In this document: positions 51,775 through 60,959 of the stretch, in pieces
How the letters are laid out: every line of letters starts with the position of its first letter
How positions within the stretch are numbered: the first letter of the stretch is position 1
Source: Coleofasciculus sp040219735
Lineage (GTDB): Bacteria > Cyanobacteriota > Cyanobacteriia > Cyanobacteriales > Coleofasciculaceae
Direction: 5' to 3' (one strand)
NCBI GenBank assembly: GCA_040219735.1
Contig: JAVJRX010000191.1
Length of the DNA: 64,000 bases
Program-made: the position numbers and the translations under genes
Notes under the pieces: model-generated
What the model was told of the DNA's origin: nothing
The model's database searches: none
Seen by the model: the letters and a program-made list of their open reading frames with translations, nothing else

Positions 51775-53118
51775 TTATGCCTGAATCTCAAAATTATTCA
51801 GATAAGCAATCGGATCACTCGGATCAAATTGGCGTTGATCAATAAAAACGGTGGCGGGTTCCATTTTCATCGGATCACTGGGTAGCTCAATCTTTAATGC
51901 CTTCGCCACATCTGTATAAATTTCTAACGGATAAATTTCCTCTAGGATTTCATCGGCATTCTTGGGATAATCTTGTTGTTCAATTTGACCCCAACGAATC
52001 ATCTGAGTGAGTAACCAAATCCCATGAGAGCGCCAGGGATAGTTAACCGGATTCGGCTTCTCTGGATCATCGCTATTGTCACCATAAAACTGATAAAAAT
52101 TAGGAATAGTTTCCAGGCGTTCTTGGTTATCAAAGCCACCATAATCATAGTTACCCAATAAAGCAGGTTCTATATATTCCTGATCCGTGTTCAGATACCT
52201 ACTTTGGGCAAGAATTTGGGCAACTTCGCGGCGATTTTTGGCTTGCTCACAAAACTCACAGGCTTCTAGAATCGCCGCCACTAAAGCCCTAGCGGTTGCG
52301 GGATGTTCGTCTACCCAGGCTTGCATCGTGGCTAGCACATTTCCCGGATGTCCCGTCCAAATATTCTGAGAGACATTTGCGGTAAATCCATTTCCCTGCA
52401 AAACCGTCTGTTGGTTCCACGGTTCACTACTACTGTAAGCATCCATCACCCCCGCTTGAATTTTATAGATCATTTGTGAGGGGGGAATCTCGATAAATTC
52501 AACCTCGCTTTCGGGATTAATTCCCATCGCGGCTAACCAATAGCGGCTAATGTAATAATCCATCGAAGCATTCGACTCGGTAGCAAAGATAGGCGGTTCC
52601 TCGAATTTGCGAACGTATTGGCGATAGGAATCGGCAAACTCCTGAAAGGTGAAATATTCAATCGCCGGTCGAATTCCAGCATCCCAGGCTTTGGGAGATA
52701 AGGTAATGCTGCTGCCATGGAGATTGAGTACCATCAGGGCAACCATGGGGGCGGCTTCTGCTCCTAATTGTGCCATCATTGGCATTCCATATAAGGCTTG
52801 AGCTGCATCTAACTGGTAGTCGAGTAAACCATCCTGAATTTGATTCCAATTCTCTTGCTTACTCAGGCTAACGTTAAGCCCATAGCGAGCAAAAAAGCCT
52901 AATTCTTGGGCGATAACCAGGGGCGCACTTTCGGTAATGGGAATAATCCCTAGGTTTAGGTAAGTTTTTTCGAGTTTGCCAAAGTCAACCGTTGAGGCGG
53001 ATGAAGACTTAGAAGAGTTATTCCTTCCGGAGGTAGACAGATTCACCGAGTTACAAGCGGCAAAGGCTAACCCTGTACTTGCCAGACTGGTGTATTTGAG
53101 AAAATGGCGGCGCTTCAT
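51775..53118 (-). CDS. NrtA/CmpA-type ABC substrate-binding lipoprotein (orphan)
   Basis: The 447-residue protein, MKRRHFLKYTSLASTGLAFA, carries a twin-arginine-like start and a lipobox AFAAC, then a Ser/Asn linker. TYLNLGIIPITESAPLVIAQ, GFFARYGLNVSLSKQENW and MDAYSSSEPWNQQ are typical of NrtA/CmpA/SsuA-type binding proteins for nitrate, bicarbonate or similar anions. GAGG lies 8 nt before the chosen ATG. No permease or ATPase gene is adjacent, so it is an orphan whose transporter must be elsewhere, or it acts as a sensor. The ligand is not decided. Confidence 0.87.
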   Translation of the reverse strand: MKRRHFLKYTSLASTGLAFAACNSVNLSTSGRNNSSKSSSASTVDFGKLEKTYLNLGIIPITESAPLVIAQELGFFARYGLNVSLSKQENWNQIQDGLLDYQLDAAQALYGMPMMAQLGAEAAPMVALMVLNLHGSSITLSPKAWDAGIRPAIEYFTFQEFADSYRQYVRKFEEPPIFATESNASMDYYISRYWLAAMGINPESEVEFIEIPPSQMIYKIQAGVMDAYSSSEPWNQQTVLQGNGFTANVSQNIWTGHPGNVLATMQAWVDEHPATARALVAAILEACEFCEQAKNRREVAQILAQSRYLNTDQEYIEPALLGNYDYGGFDNQERLETIPNFYQFYGDNSDDPEKPNPVNYPWRSHGIWLLTQMIRWGQIEQQDYPKNADEILEEIYPLEIYTDVAKALKIELPSDPMKMEPATVFIDQRQFDPSDPIAYLNNFEIQA

Positions 53119-53190
53119 GTTTTTTTCCTCACCCAATGAATTATAGACTCTGACATTGAATCTACCGCGTTAGGGGGACAAGGAGATGGG

Positions 53191-53222
53191 GAAGCAGGGG
53201 AAGCAGGGGGAGCAGGGGGAGA
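53191..53222. repeat. Low-complexity (AGCAGGGG)n repeat
   Basis: AAGCAGGGGA/AGCAGGGGG units, the reverse complement of the repeat at 3391-3460. Confidence 0.8.
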
Positions 53223-53253
53223 GAAGACAGGCTTATCCGAGCAGTATTGCACC

Positions 53254-54018
53254 CTATCCACACCCCCAGCCAGTCGTCTGCAAATGAAAGCCATTAGGGT
53301 TCAATTCATTTTGACTTGCGGCTTGAATCAACGCCTGGAAAATCGAAAGGTGTCTGGAGTCGGAAGGGGAAAGTTCCGGATGCCATTGCAGCGCGATCGC
53401 AAAGGGATGCTGTTCATGTTCTAATGCTTCAATTAAGCCATCTGTGGCTTTGGCGACAATCTGCCAACCGGGAGGTATGGTACGCACGCCTTGATGGTGC
53501 CAAGAGACAACAGTAAGTTCTTCCTCTCCCATGATTCGAGATAGTCGGCTATCGGGATAAATCTGCACCGTATGCTGACTTGGTTTCAGCATGTCCTCTC
53601 GATGGAGTATATCTTCCCCAAATTCCTCTGGCAGATGGGGGACTAAATCACCACCACTAGCCACCATCAGCACTTCTAAGCCGCGACAAATCCCCAAAAT
53701 AGGCTTTTGTTTCGCCAATGCCAATTTTGCTAGCCCTAGTTCAGCGCGATCGCGTTCCGGATCAATACCATAAATTGTAGGATGAGGGGAACCGTTATAC
53801 AACTCTGGGTCTACATCACCCCCACCTGTAAAAATTAACCCATCAATCCGGTTCAGCAAGACGTCGAGATCAGATTGAACAGGCGGAAGCAGAACGGGTA
53901 TCCCTCCAGCAGACTGGACTGCCTGAGTATAACCCGCCGGTGAATAAAAGTTTCCGGTTGGCTTGTAGTTAAAGGTGGTAATTCCAATGATTGGCGGTGT
54001 CATCGGTTTTGGGTTCAT
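53254..54018 (-). CDS. Gamma-glutamyl-GABA hydrolase / class I amidotransferase (PuuD-like)
   Basis: The 254-residue class I glutamine amidotransferase-fold protein has IDGLIFTGGGDVDPELYNG, PILGICRGLEVL (nucleophile Cys) and FAIALQWHPELS (catalytic His, then Glu), completing the Cys-His-Glu triad. It matches the peptidase C26/PuuD family, which releases GABA from gamma-glutamyl-GABA or hydrolyses related glutamyl amides. It is divergent from the purU-like gene. No putrescine-utilisation partners are adjacent, so the substrate is inferred from family only. Confidence 0.87.
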   Translation of the reverse strand: MNPKPMTPPIIGITTFNYKPTGNFYSPAGYTQAVQSAGGIPVLLPPVQSDLDVLLNRIDGLIFTGGGDVDPELYNGSPHPTIYGIDPERDRAELGLAKLALAKQKPILGICRGLEVLMVASGGDLVPHLPEEFGEDILHREDMLKPSQHTVQIYPDSRLSRIMGEEELTVVSWHHQGVRTIPPGWQIVAKATDGLIEALEHEQHPFAIALQWHPELSPSDSRHLSIFQALIQAASQNELNPNGFHLQTTGWGCG

Positions 54019-54128
54019 TAAGCAAAGCGTAGATAAGGGTTTTCTTGCTCAGCATATACAATATTTACTGAACAAATTGATAGAATCACTGCCTTCTCAG
54101 CGATTGATTTCAGCTAAAGGGAAGAAAA

Positions 54129-54725
54129 ATGACTAAGGGAGAGCATCAACCCCAAACGGCTACACTACTAATCTCCTGTCCTGATCAACCGGGATTAGTT
54201 GCAAAATTTGCCAATTTTATTTATGCTAACGGCGGCAATATCATTCATGCGGATCAGCATACTGACTTTGCCACAGGGCTGTTTCTCACTCGTATCGAAT
54301 GGCAGTTAGACAATTTTAACTTACCACGGGAGTTGATTGACCCAGCGTTTGCGGCAATCGCCCAACCGTTACAAGCAAAGTGGCAGCTTTATTTCTCGGA
54401 TAGCGTGCCTCGAATTTCGATTTGGGTAAGTCGGCAAGATCACTGTCTGTTCGATTTACTTTGGCGGCAAAAAGCTCAGGAGTTTGCGGCTTCTATTCCT
54501 TTAATTATTAGCAATCACCCCGATTTGCAAGGGGTTAGCGAAGAATTTGGCGCTGACTTTCATCACATTCCGATTACTCAAGACAATAAAGCTGAACAAG
54601 AAGCAAAACAGCTTGAATTACTACGTCACTATAATATTGATCTGGTGGTATTAGCTAGGGCATTACGCCTACATTTACGCCATCAGGTGTTAGTTTACGG
54701 GAATCGAACCGTAGTTTTTGCTTAA
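54129..54725 (+). CDS. purU: Formyltetrahydrofolate deformylase, internally deleted
   Basis: The 198-residue frame aligns end to end with PurU apart from the middle. An ACT domain (about 10-90: LLISCPDQPGLVAKFANFIY) is followed by PRISIWVSRQDHCLFDLLWR and DFHHIPITQDNKAEQE. The protein then jumps at DLVVLA|RALRLHLRHQVLVYGN. In normal PurU (about 284 residues) the sequence from VVLAKY to RVVLAR holds the catalytic Asn-His-Asp core, including HHSFLPAF; that whole segment of about 86 residues is absent. The repeated VVLA codons are the probable deletion ends. Frame and ends are intact but the enzyme should be inactive. Confidence 0.85.
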   Translation: MTKGEHQPQTATLLISCPDQPGLVAKFANFIYANGGNIIHADQHTDFATGLFLTRIEWQLDNFNLPRELIDPAFAAIAQPLQAKWQLYFSDSVPRISIWVSRQDHCLFDLLWRQKAQEFAASIPLIISNHPDLQGVSEEFGADFHHIPITQDNKAEQEAKQLELLRHYNIDLVVLARALRLHLRHQVLVYGNRTVVFA

Positions 54726-55353
54726 GCAAAATCTGTATAAATTTCTGTATTAAAATAGTTTTTTGTCGTCAAATGCATTAAGAGTATTGTTTGAAATTCA
54801 GGTAATCAGAAATTTGTCTGTCATTGGACAAAAGGCAAAAATGTGCTTTGACTTCGACAAAGATGCAGTGATTCCCAGTATGGAGTTAACCGGACTATGG
54901 GCAATCGTCAGGACATGATATCATTGGTAGTTCTTGAATCGTAGATATTACATCAAGTATATCTGGCGTGCGATCGCAGGTTGTCCTGTGCCTCCTGTTG
55001 CTGAAGTATCTTGTGCATCAGTTGGTCGAGATTCTACCACTGTTCATAGCCATGGCAAATCGATCGCAGATAGTCGGTAAAATCGATAGAGTAGTCTTGA
55101 ACAATGGCAATGCAGTACTGTAGACAATGCGATCGATCTTCAACGGGGTCGATCTTCAACGGGGACGATCAGATCACTAATTCTCTGATGGTGGTTTGGA
55201 TCAGGACTTTTGGGTTGAGGAACTCCGGATAAAGGATGAAAAACCCGTAACTAAGGACATAAGACGAATGACATAAGAGGAATGACAAACGACGAATAAC
55301 AAACGACAAATACTTGTAAAATTTCCATAGGGGATTAGACAGAAAGGATAATC
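54726..55353. other. Degenerate 628-bp region
   Basis: No intact gene. The minus strand holds a broken frame reading CIAIVQDYSIDFTDYL, then GYEQW, a stop, and LDQLMHKILQQQEAQDNL (about 54967-55140), amphipathic and possibly a gene relic of unknown family. A 16-bp tandem, GATCTTCAACGGGGTC/AC, lies at 55135-55166. Further on, ACGAATGACATAAGAGGAATG-type tandem traces occur near 55263. Confidence 0.5.
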
Positions 55354-56289
55354 ATGCGAATTTTAATCATGGGTGGTACTCGCTTCATCGGAGTCTACTT
55401 AAGCAAAATCTTGGTTGAACAAGGACATGAGGTGGTGCTGTTCAACCGGGGTAATAAACCCGCCCCTGTCGAAGGGGTAGAACAGATTCACGGAGATCGC
55501 AAAGACGCTACCCAACTCAAGGAAAAGCTGTCTGGACAAGCATTTGATGCCATCTTTGATAATAACGGGCGGGAACTAAGTGATACTCAACCCCTAGTCG
55601 AGATATTTAAAGACAAAGTACAGCATTTTGTCTATATGAGTTCAGCAGGGGTCTATTTACAATCTGACCAAATGCCCCATCTGGAAGGTGATCCCGTTGA
55701 TCCCAAAAGCCGTCACAAAGGTAAACATGAGACGGAAGCTTACCTAGAAGCCCAAGGGATTCCCTTTACCGCGATTCGCCCAACTTATATCTATGGACCT
55801 CAAAACTACAACGACTTAGAAGCCTGGTTTTTTGACCGTATCGTTCGCGATCGCCCCATCCTTATCCCTAATAGTGGTCTGTTTATCACACAACTAGGAC
55901 ATTGTAAAGACTTAGCCCGTGCCATGTCTCTGGTACTAGGAAACCAGCAAGCCATTGGACAAATTTACAATGTATCCGGCGATCGCTATGTAACCTTTGA
56001 CGGCTTGGCAAACGCCTGTATTGTCGCAGCGGGCAAATCCCCCGACGATTTCGATCTCTTACATTACAATCCCAAAAAATTTGATTTTGGCAAGCGCAAA
56101 GGGTTCCCCCTGCGGACACAACACTTTTTTGCGGATGTCCATAAAGCCAAGACTCAACTCAACTGGGAACCGGAATATGACTTGATATCAGGGCTTAAGG
56201 ATTCGTTCCAAAACGATTACTTAGCATCCCAGCGTCACGAAGCTGAGGTAGATTTCTCTTTAGATGACCAACTACTAGCCGCGAGTTGA
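55354..56289 (+). CDS. NAD-dependent epimerase/dehydratase-like protein (CSP41-type)
   Basis: The 311-residue short-chain-type Rossmann protein starts MRILIMGGTRFIGVYLSKIL, with a nucleotide-binding GGTRFIG (7-13). FVYMSSAGVYLQSD and IRPTYIYGPQNYND follow. Full length and motifs match the cyanobacterial relatives of plant chloroplast stem-loop-binding protein CSP41, which bind RNA, though dehydrogenase activity is not excluded. GAAAGGATAATC precedes the ATG. Its 3' end overlaps the convergent pgsA gene by 55 bp. Confidence 0.85.
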   Translation: MRILIMGGTRFIGVYLSKILVEQGHEVVLFNRGNKPAPVEGVEQIHGDRKDATQLKEKLSGQAFDAIFDNNGRELSDTQPLVEIFKDKVQHFVYMSSAGVYLQSDQMPHLEGDPVDPKSRHKGKHETEAYLEAQGIPFTAIRPTYIYGPQNYNDLEAWFFDRIVRDRPILIPNSGLFITQLGHCKDLARAMSLVLGNQQAIGQIYNVSGDRYVTFDGLANACIVAAGKSPDDFDLLHYNPKKFDFGKRKGFPLRTQHFFADVHKAKTQLNWEPEYDLISGLKDSFQNDYLASQRHEAEVDFSLDDQLLAAS

Positions 56290-56792
56290 GGCAAGATGTA
56301 AATTCCGCCAGAAATTAGGGTGAGGACAACGGATAGCCAAAATAGGACAAGGGATGGCATTTCCCACACCGGCGGAAGTGGTGCAATTAACAGGGCAACT
56401 GCCGTAATTTGACTTACGGTTTTGAGTTTGCCCCAAATATTTGCGCCACTAATTTCCTGGGTCAAATTGGGGTTAACTCGCCAACCCGCGATCGCTAATT
56501 CCCTTAATAAAATCACAAACACGCCCCAGGCGGGAACTTGACCCAATTCGATCAAGGCTAAAAGGGGGGCTAAGATTAATAATTTATCAACTAACGGATC
56601 AAGAAATTTTCCTAAATCCGTAACTTGATCCAGCTTCCGCGCCAGATAGCCATCTAACCAGTCGGTACTTGCAGCAATCAGAAAGATTGCCAAACAAATC
56701 CAGCGTGTCTGATCTGTGGGATCATGCAGTCCGTATAGAATAAAGGGCAACCCAAGTAATCGAGAAAATGTAATCCATGTGGGTAGTGTCAT
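56235..56792 (-). CDS. pgsA: CDP-diacylglycerol-glycerol-3-phosphate 3-phosphatidyltransferase
   Basis: The 185-residue membrane enzyme has the CDP-alcohol phosphotransferase motif DWLDGYLARKLDQVTDLGK, FLDPLVDK, with all Asp, Gly, Ala and Arg positions of DG..AR........G...D...D kept. About five transmembrane helices are visible. It makes phosphatidylglycerophosphate, precursor of phosphatidylglycerol, which photosystems need. The last 55 bp overlap the convergent epimerase gene. Confidence 0.93.
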   Translation of the reverse strand: MTLPTWITFSRLLGLPFILYGLHDPTDQTRWICLAIFLIAASTDWLDGYLARKLDQVTDLGKFLDPLVDKLLILAPLLALIELGQVPAWGVFVILLRELAIAGWRVNPNLTQEISGANIWGKLKTVSQITAVALLIAPLPPVWEMPSLVLFWLSVVLTLISGGIYILPQLAASSWSSKEKSTSAS

Positions 56793-57064
56793 CTGAGTTT
56801 TGAATTATGACTTATGAATAAGGGCGGGTTTTTTTGCTTAGTTATTAGTAACTATCACCTACGATAGGCTTATGAATTATGATTTTTTGTAGTTGCCCTA
56901 TCTTCGCTTATAGCACAATTCGTGCAACTACGAACATTATTTTTTAGTTTAATCGAGCTAGGATTAGAAAAATTTAATTGCTGGACGTTCTTTAAGGATT
57001 AAGGATTGACAAATGATCGGTAATTTTTTCGGTAATAGTAATTTACATGGAGATCCACCTTGGC

Positions 57065-57751
57065 TTAATACGCTCCTTGCTTCTTCAAGACTACAGCGAT
57101 AGTTTTCACTATGAGCTGAAAGTCATAGCCAACAGACCACTTGCGCTGATAAGCCAGATCCATAGACACAATATCTTCAAAATCGATAACACTAGAGCGA
57201 CCATGAACTTGCCATTCTCCAGTCATTCCTGGCTTAGTTCTCAATCGTTTCCAATGATGTTGCTGGTAGTTTTGTACCTCATTTAGGGTGGGCGGACGAG
57301 TGCCAACTAAGCTCATCTCACCTTTGAGGACGTTCCAAAATTGAGGCAATTCATCCAAGCTGGTGCGCCGTAAAAAACGACCCACACGAGTGATGCGAGG
57401 ATCGTTTGTATTTTTAAAGATATGACCTTTTGCCTGATTTTCCACCAAATGTTGCATGCGATCAGCGCCTACAACCATTGAACGAAATTTCAAGATGCGA
57501 AAGGGTTTACCTTTTAGACCGCAACGAACTTGACGATAGAAGATAGGACCTGGATTGTCAATTTGGATGGCGATCACAATGGGTATGGCGAGAATGGCTG
57601 TCATGATCAAGCCAACCAAGGCTCCCAGAATATCAATAAGCCGTTTAATTGGAGAGGTCGCCGACCGATGCGCCACACGTAACCGAGGGAAAGTTTGGAG
57701 AACAAGAGGATCACCCGACCAGGGTGTGGAACAGTTGGATGTAGTAAACAT
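57065..57751 (-). CDS. Bacterial sugar transferase (undecaprenyl-phosphate type)
   Basis: The 228-residue protein has one N-terminal transmembrane helix (about 37-66: LIDILGALVGLIMTAILAIP) and the polyprenyl-phosphate sugar-1-P transferase signature. This includes PGPIFYRQVRCGLKGKPFRI, LKFRSMVV, TSLDELPQFWNVLKGEMSLV and GTRPP. It starts lipid-linked oligosaccharide synthesis at the cytoplasmic membrane, for extracellular polysaccharide. It is monocistronic, without other polysaccharide genes around. Confidence 0.92.
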   Translation of the reverse strand: MFTTSNCSTPWSGDPLVLQTFPRLRVAHRSATSPIKRLIDILGALVGLIMTAILAIPIVIAIQIDNPGPIFYRQVRCGLKGKPFRILKFRSMVVGADRMQHLVENQAKGHIFKNTNDPRITRVGRFLRRTSLDELPQFWNVLKGEMSLVGTRPPTLNEVQNYQQHHWKRLRTKPGMTGEWQVHGRSSVIDFEDIVSMDLAYQRKWSVGYDFQLIVKTIAVVLKKQGAY

Positions 57752-58191
57752 GTTGTCAGTTCAATTGTATTACAAGTTGTAAGTTAGTTAGCCTAATTAT
57801 TATGTTCTATAGTATTGGTATTTTTGCTAAAAAAATATAGTCCTTTTGATACACTTCACCAAATCTTTACAATTGGAGTCTTCTTTTATGAAGATATTAT
57901 GAAGATATTATAAGGATGATGGATTGGGATGAAGGAAGATTGCGGAATCTAACTATCTCTCATCAAACCCGAAAGTGAGCTGTGATACATTTGCTATTAC
58001 CTTAGATTTAGGCATCTATCTAAAGAGGTATATTATTTTATAAGCTATAGCCAATCTAAATGATTTGTGAAAACGGATGAGACCCAAAAGCTTAGCCAGT
58101 AAGGGTTGCTATTTCACAACTGATGCTATTTCACAACTGATTTAGACGCACAATACAAGGCGGGTAAGAAAAATCTTCCTACCGATAGCCT
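57752..58191. other. Intergenic with small tandem duplications
   Basis: 440 bp without a gene. ATGAAGATATT is duplicated near 57888-57911, and a 17-bp unit, TGCTATTTCACAACTGA, is duplicated at 58107-58140. It is AT-rich. Confidence 0.6.
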
Positions 58192-59997
58192 TTATTTATG
58201 CCAATGATTACAATTAATGATTAAAGGCTCATCAAAGGTTTGAGACAGACTCGATACAAGGAGTTTCAGGTACTGACGCAGACGTTCATGTTGCTGGAAA
58301 TTGGCACGATAAAGCCGATCGCCTACGGTTGAAAATAGTTTGGCGTCAGCTAGATCACCATAAGAGGAGTTTTGGGGAGAAGTTGCAGAGAACCCCTGTA
58401 GGCGATCGCTCACTGGGAGCAACCCTGACGGTAACTGACCGTCCAAAAACCCTAGCAAACGCTCATAACAAGCGACTGTGTTGAGACCTTGACGTTCTAA
58501 GCGTTGCTTAATCTCTGCCACAGTGTAATCCCGAATCGCTGATTCCTTCTCTGTCGGGGGGAACGCCTTAAGTAATTCCTGTAGTAGAAAGTAGTCACTA
58601 TACTGCTGCTGGAAACGATTAAAGACATGGGGATACAGAGGGAACTTGGCTAGTCCAGTGGCTACCCACGTCTGGGGGAGTCCAGTGTCTGGGATGAGTT
58701 TAGCGTTAGGCAGTTTGTGCTGGAGCCACTCCTTAACCTTTTTTAACTTAGCGCTTCCGCCTGTACAGATGGCTTGTCCGATAGCCTGTTGGGATTGTCC
58801 TGCTTGAATTAGCAGCTTGTTAACCTGTTGGTTGAGTTGTTCAATAAACGGTGTGATCACAGCAGTGTTGAAGTCTTTTTGCTGCACCGTCCATTGAGAC
58901 GTACCCAATTCCAGGGTAAATTCGGCTTTGTGTGGCAAAATCAGCTTCAAGTATTCAGCCGCTTTCAGTAGCGCCTGTCCTAACGCCGAATGCTGTAACT
59001 CGAATAAAGCGCGATCGCGTCTTTTGGGGTCAGGTTGACCGGGTAAGGGTCGTTCTAAATCCTGGCTGAGAGCCAGTTGTGCTAATTGCGCCTCAGACAT
59101 CTGAGGGTAGAGTAGCTGCCAAACGATATCTTGATCAATAGCGTGACCTGCATAAGACCAACTCTGAAGCTGAAAGTCGGCGTAAGTTAATTGGCTCAGA
59201 TTGTAAGGCAAATCCACTAATGCCAATTCCGTGGTGGTTGCGCCAATATCGATCACCAGAGTCCAGCCACGTCCAGGAGTGGAGGATTGAGGGGTTAAGG
59301 GGGGACAGAGGGGTTCAGATGTAGGAAAAGCGGCTAAGAGGGACGCGATCGCATCTTCTAAGAAAACAATTTGTTGAGATTCCTTGACTAACTTGGCAGC
59401 CAATACTGCTTCCCGGACATTAATCTGATAGGTATCGCCCCAATCGGCTGGATAACTAACAATGACACCTTCGAGTTGTGCCAAAGCTTCTGCCAGTACC
59501 TGTGATTCTAGATCCATTGCCCCTACCTGCAATGGTGTCTTGGTGCGAACAGTCTCTGGGGTTAAAGTTGCCAACATTGCCTGCAAGGATCGTCGCACCC
59601 AGTATAGAGGAACCTGTCCATCTGGTAACCGTAACATCGGCTCCCACTGACGACGTTCTGGGCAATAGTAAGGAATTGCCAATGGCAAATAGGGTTTAAC
59701 CATGGACACTCTTATTCCCAGTGCTTTTGCCCAGGTAGACACTGAAGCAGCAACACCGACTGATGGAGCTGTTTTTGGAGCCGATGGCTGACTACTATAT
59801 GTTTGTGTGGGTAAACGAAACAGGCGATCGCTCCCATGAAGATTGGCGGTTGATGATTCCTGTTGCCAATAGAGAGGGTAGTGCTGACCTGTTTTTTGGT
59901 TCAACACAACCGCCGACAGACCTGTGGTGCCGAAGTCAATTCCCAAGTACCAGAGAGGATTACTCCTATCCACTAACGAATTTGATGGTGAAGCCAT
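58192..59997 (-). CDS. Hsp70/actin-fold family protein
   Basis: The 601-residue protein has the actin/Hsp70 ATPase fold. Phosphate-1 loop GIDFGTTGLSAVVL (18-31) and phosphate-2 loop WTLVIDIGATTTELALVDL (about 240-258) are present, as is an adenosine-like CTGGSAKLKKVKEWLQ near 410. It has no obvious substrate-binding beta-domain of DnaK and no EEVD tail, so it is an atypical Hsp70 family member of cyanobacterial type. The IscB/omega-RNA insertion separates it from the coiled-coil gene at 61172, on the same strand; the two may once have been adjacent. Confidence 0.8.
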   Translation of the reverse strand: MASPSNSLVDRSNPLWYLGIDFGTTGLSAVVLNQKTGQHYPLYWQQESSTANLHGSDRLFRLPTQTYSSQPSAPKTAPSVGVAASVSTWAKALGIRVSMVKPYLPLAIPYYCPERRQWEPMLRLPDGQVPLYWVRRSLQAMLATLTPETVRTKTPLQVGAMDLESQVLAEALAQLEGVIVSYPADWGDTYQINVREAVLAAKLVKESQQIVFLEDAIASLLAAFPTSEPLCPPLTPQSSTPGRGWTLVIDIGATTTELALVDLPYNLSQLTYADFQLQSWSYAGHAIDQDIVWQLLYPQMSEAQLAQLALSQDLERPLPGQPDPKRRDRALFELQHSALGQALLKAAEYLKLILPHKAEFTLELGTSQWTVQQKDFNTAVITPFIEQLNQQVNKLLIQAGQSQQAIGQAICTGGSAKLKKVKEWLQHKLPNAKLIPDTGLPQTWVATGLAKFPLYPHVFNRFQQQYSDYFLLQELLKAFPPTEKESAIRDYTVAEIKQRLERQGLNTVACYERLLGFLDGQLPSGLLPVSDRLQGFSATSPQNSSYGDLADAKLFSTVGDRLYRANFQQHERLRQYLKLLVSSLSQTFDEPLIINCNHWHK

Positions 59998-60115
59998 TCA
60001 ACTAAATTGCTCGACCCTCCCTTGAAATTAAAGATTATCTGCTTCACGAGTATCACTGTTACTCTGATCCCTATCTTGTTCGCGGTTCTCCAGTTGGCTG
60101 AAAATCCTTGTAAAC

Positions 60116-60946
60116 CTAGGCATAACTATACCCATCCTTTCTGTGCATAGGTTTAACCTCGTCAGGTTTACAGTAGCAACGTTTACCATTCACGCGAACC
60201 TCGATGCGTTTCTCGTTTTGAACCACAACGCGACCAACAACTCCGTCAAGGGTTCGAGCAATATCACCTGTTTTCCACCGTGTTTTGTGCGATTGGCGCG
60301 GCTTGGAGCAGGGGAAGCCGAATTTATCCATCCGACATAGTCGGCGAGTACCATATCCCGTTGCTTTGACTCGCAGAATCTTTTGAGTCAAGATATGAAG
60401 CGTTTCTGTTATGCCAACACAGGCAGCGTCCAGCCAATGTGTCTTGGGAAGCCCTAACCGAGTACGGTTGTACTTAGTTTGTCCGCCTGTCCCGGTGGTT
60501 ACAGGAAGCCCAGTCCGAGATAACGTCTCGAACAGTTTCCCGCGCGTTGCGTTAACCGCCGCAGCATCTTTGAGAGGTGATGAAGCCTGTTTGAGAATAC
60601 GAGCTTTGCGGTATCGAGTATTGCGCTGTCTCCGTCCTCTGCGAACAGCTTTGCGATTTAACAGAGAGTCCTTAATCTGCTGCCCTCGATGTTCTAGTTC
60701 CATACCCCAAATCACCTCATCCCGGTTGCTCACAAGTGAAATTCCGGTTGTTTTGGAACCTGGGTCAATCTTAAGCGTGAGTGGATAGGTGACAATATTC
60801 TCTACCACTCGATTCATGATCAGCGTGAATGGGTAACGACGGAAGACCGCGGCAATGCAAGCTTCCATCAGTTTCCGAGCGTGAGCTGGATGGATAGGAT
60901 TCATCGGTTGTTTGTTGGCATCGATTAGAAAAACGTAGTTTGACAT
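60116..60946 (-). CDS. iscB: IscB-family RNA-guided nuclease, HNH and RuvC-II deleted
   Basis: The 276-residue protein starts MSNYVFLIDANKQPMNPIHP, the PLMP-type domain of IscB. RuvC-I is LKIDPGSKTTGISLV (Asp61) and the Arg-rich bridge helix RKAVRRGRRQRNTRYRKA lies at about 98-115. The protein goes at once to ILKQASSPLKDAAAVNATR and GLPKTHWLDAACVG (RuvC-III Asp173), skipping the RuvC-II strand and the whole HNH domain of about 200 residues. Ordinary IscB is about 400-500 residues. The C-terminal TAM-type region is intact. I infer a clean in-frame deletion; nuclease activity is unlikely but RNA binding is possible. Confidence 0.82.
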   Translation of the reverse strand: MSNYVFLIDANKQPMNPIHPAHARKLMEACIAAVFRRYPFTLIMNRVVENIVTYPLTLKIDPGSKTTGISLVSNRDEVIWGMELEHRGQQIKDSLLNRKAVRRGRRQRNTRYRKARILKQASSPLKDAAAVNATRGKLFETLSRTGLPVTTGTGGQTKYNRTRLGLPKTHWLDAACVGITETLHILTQKILRVKATGYGTRRLCRMDKFGFPCSKPRQSHKTRWKTGDIARTLDGVVGRVVVQNEKRIEVRVNGKRCYCKPDEVKPMHRKDGYSYA

Positions 60947-60959
60947 AATTGGTCGGTTT

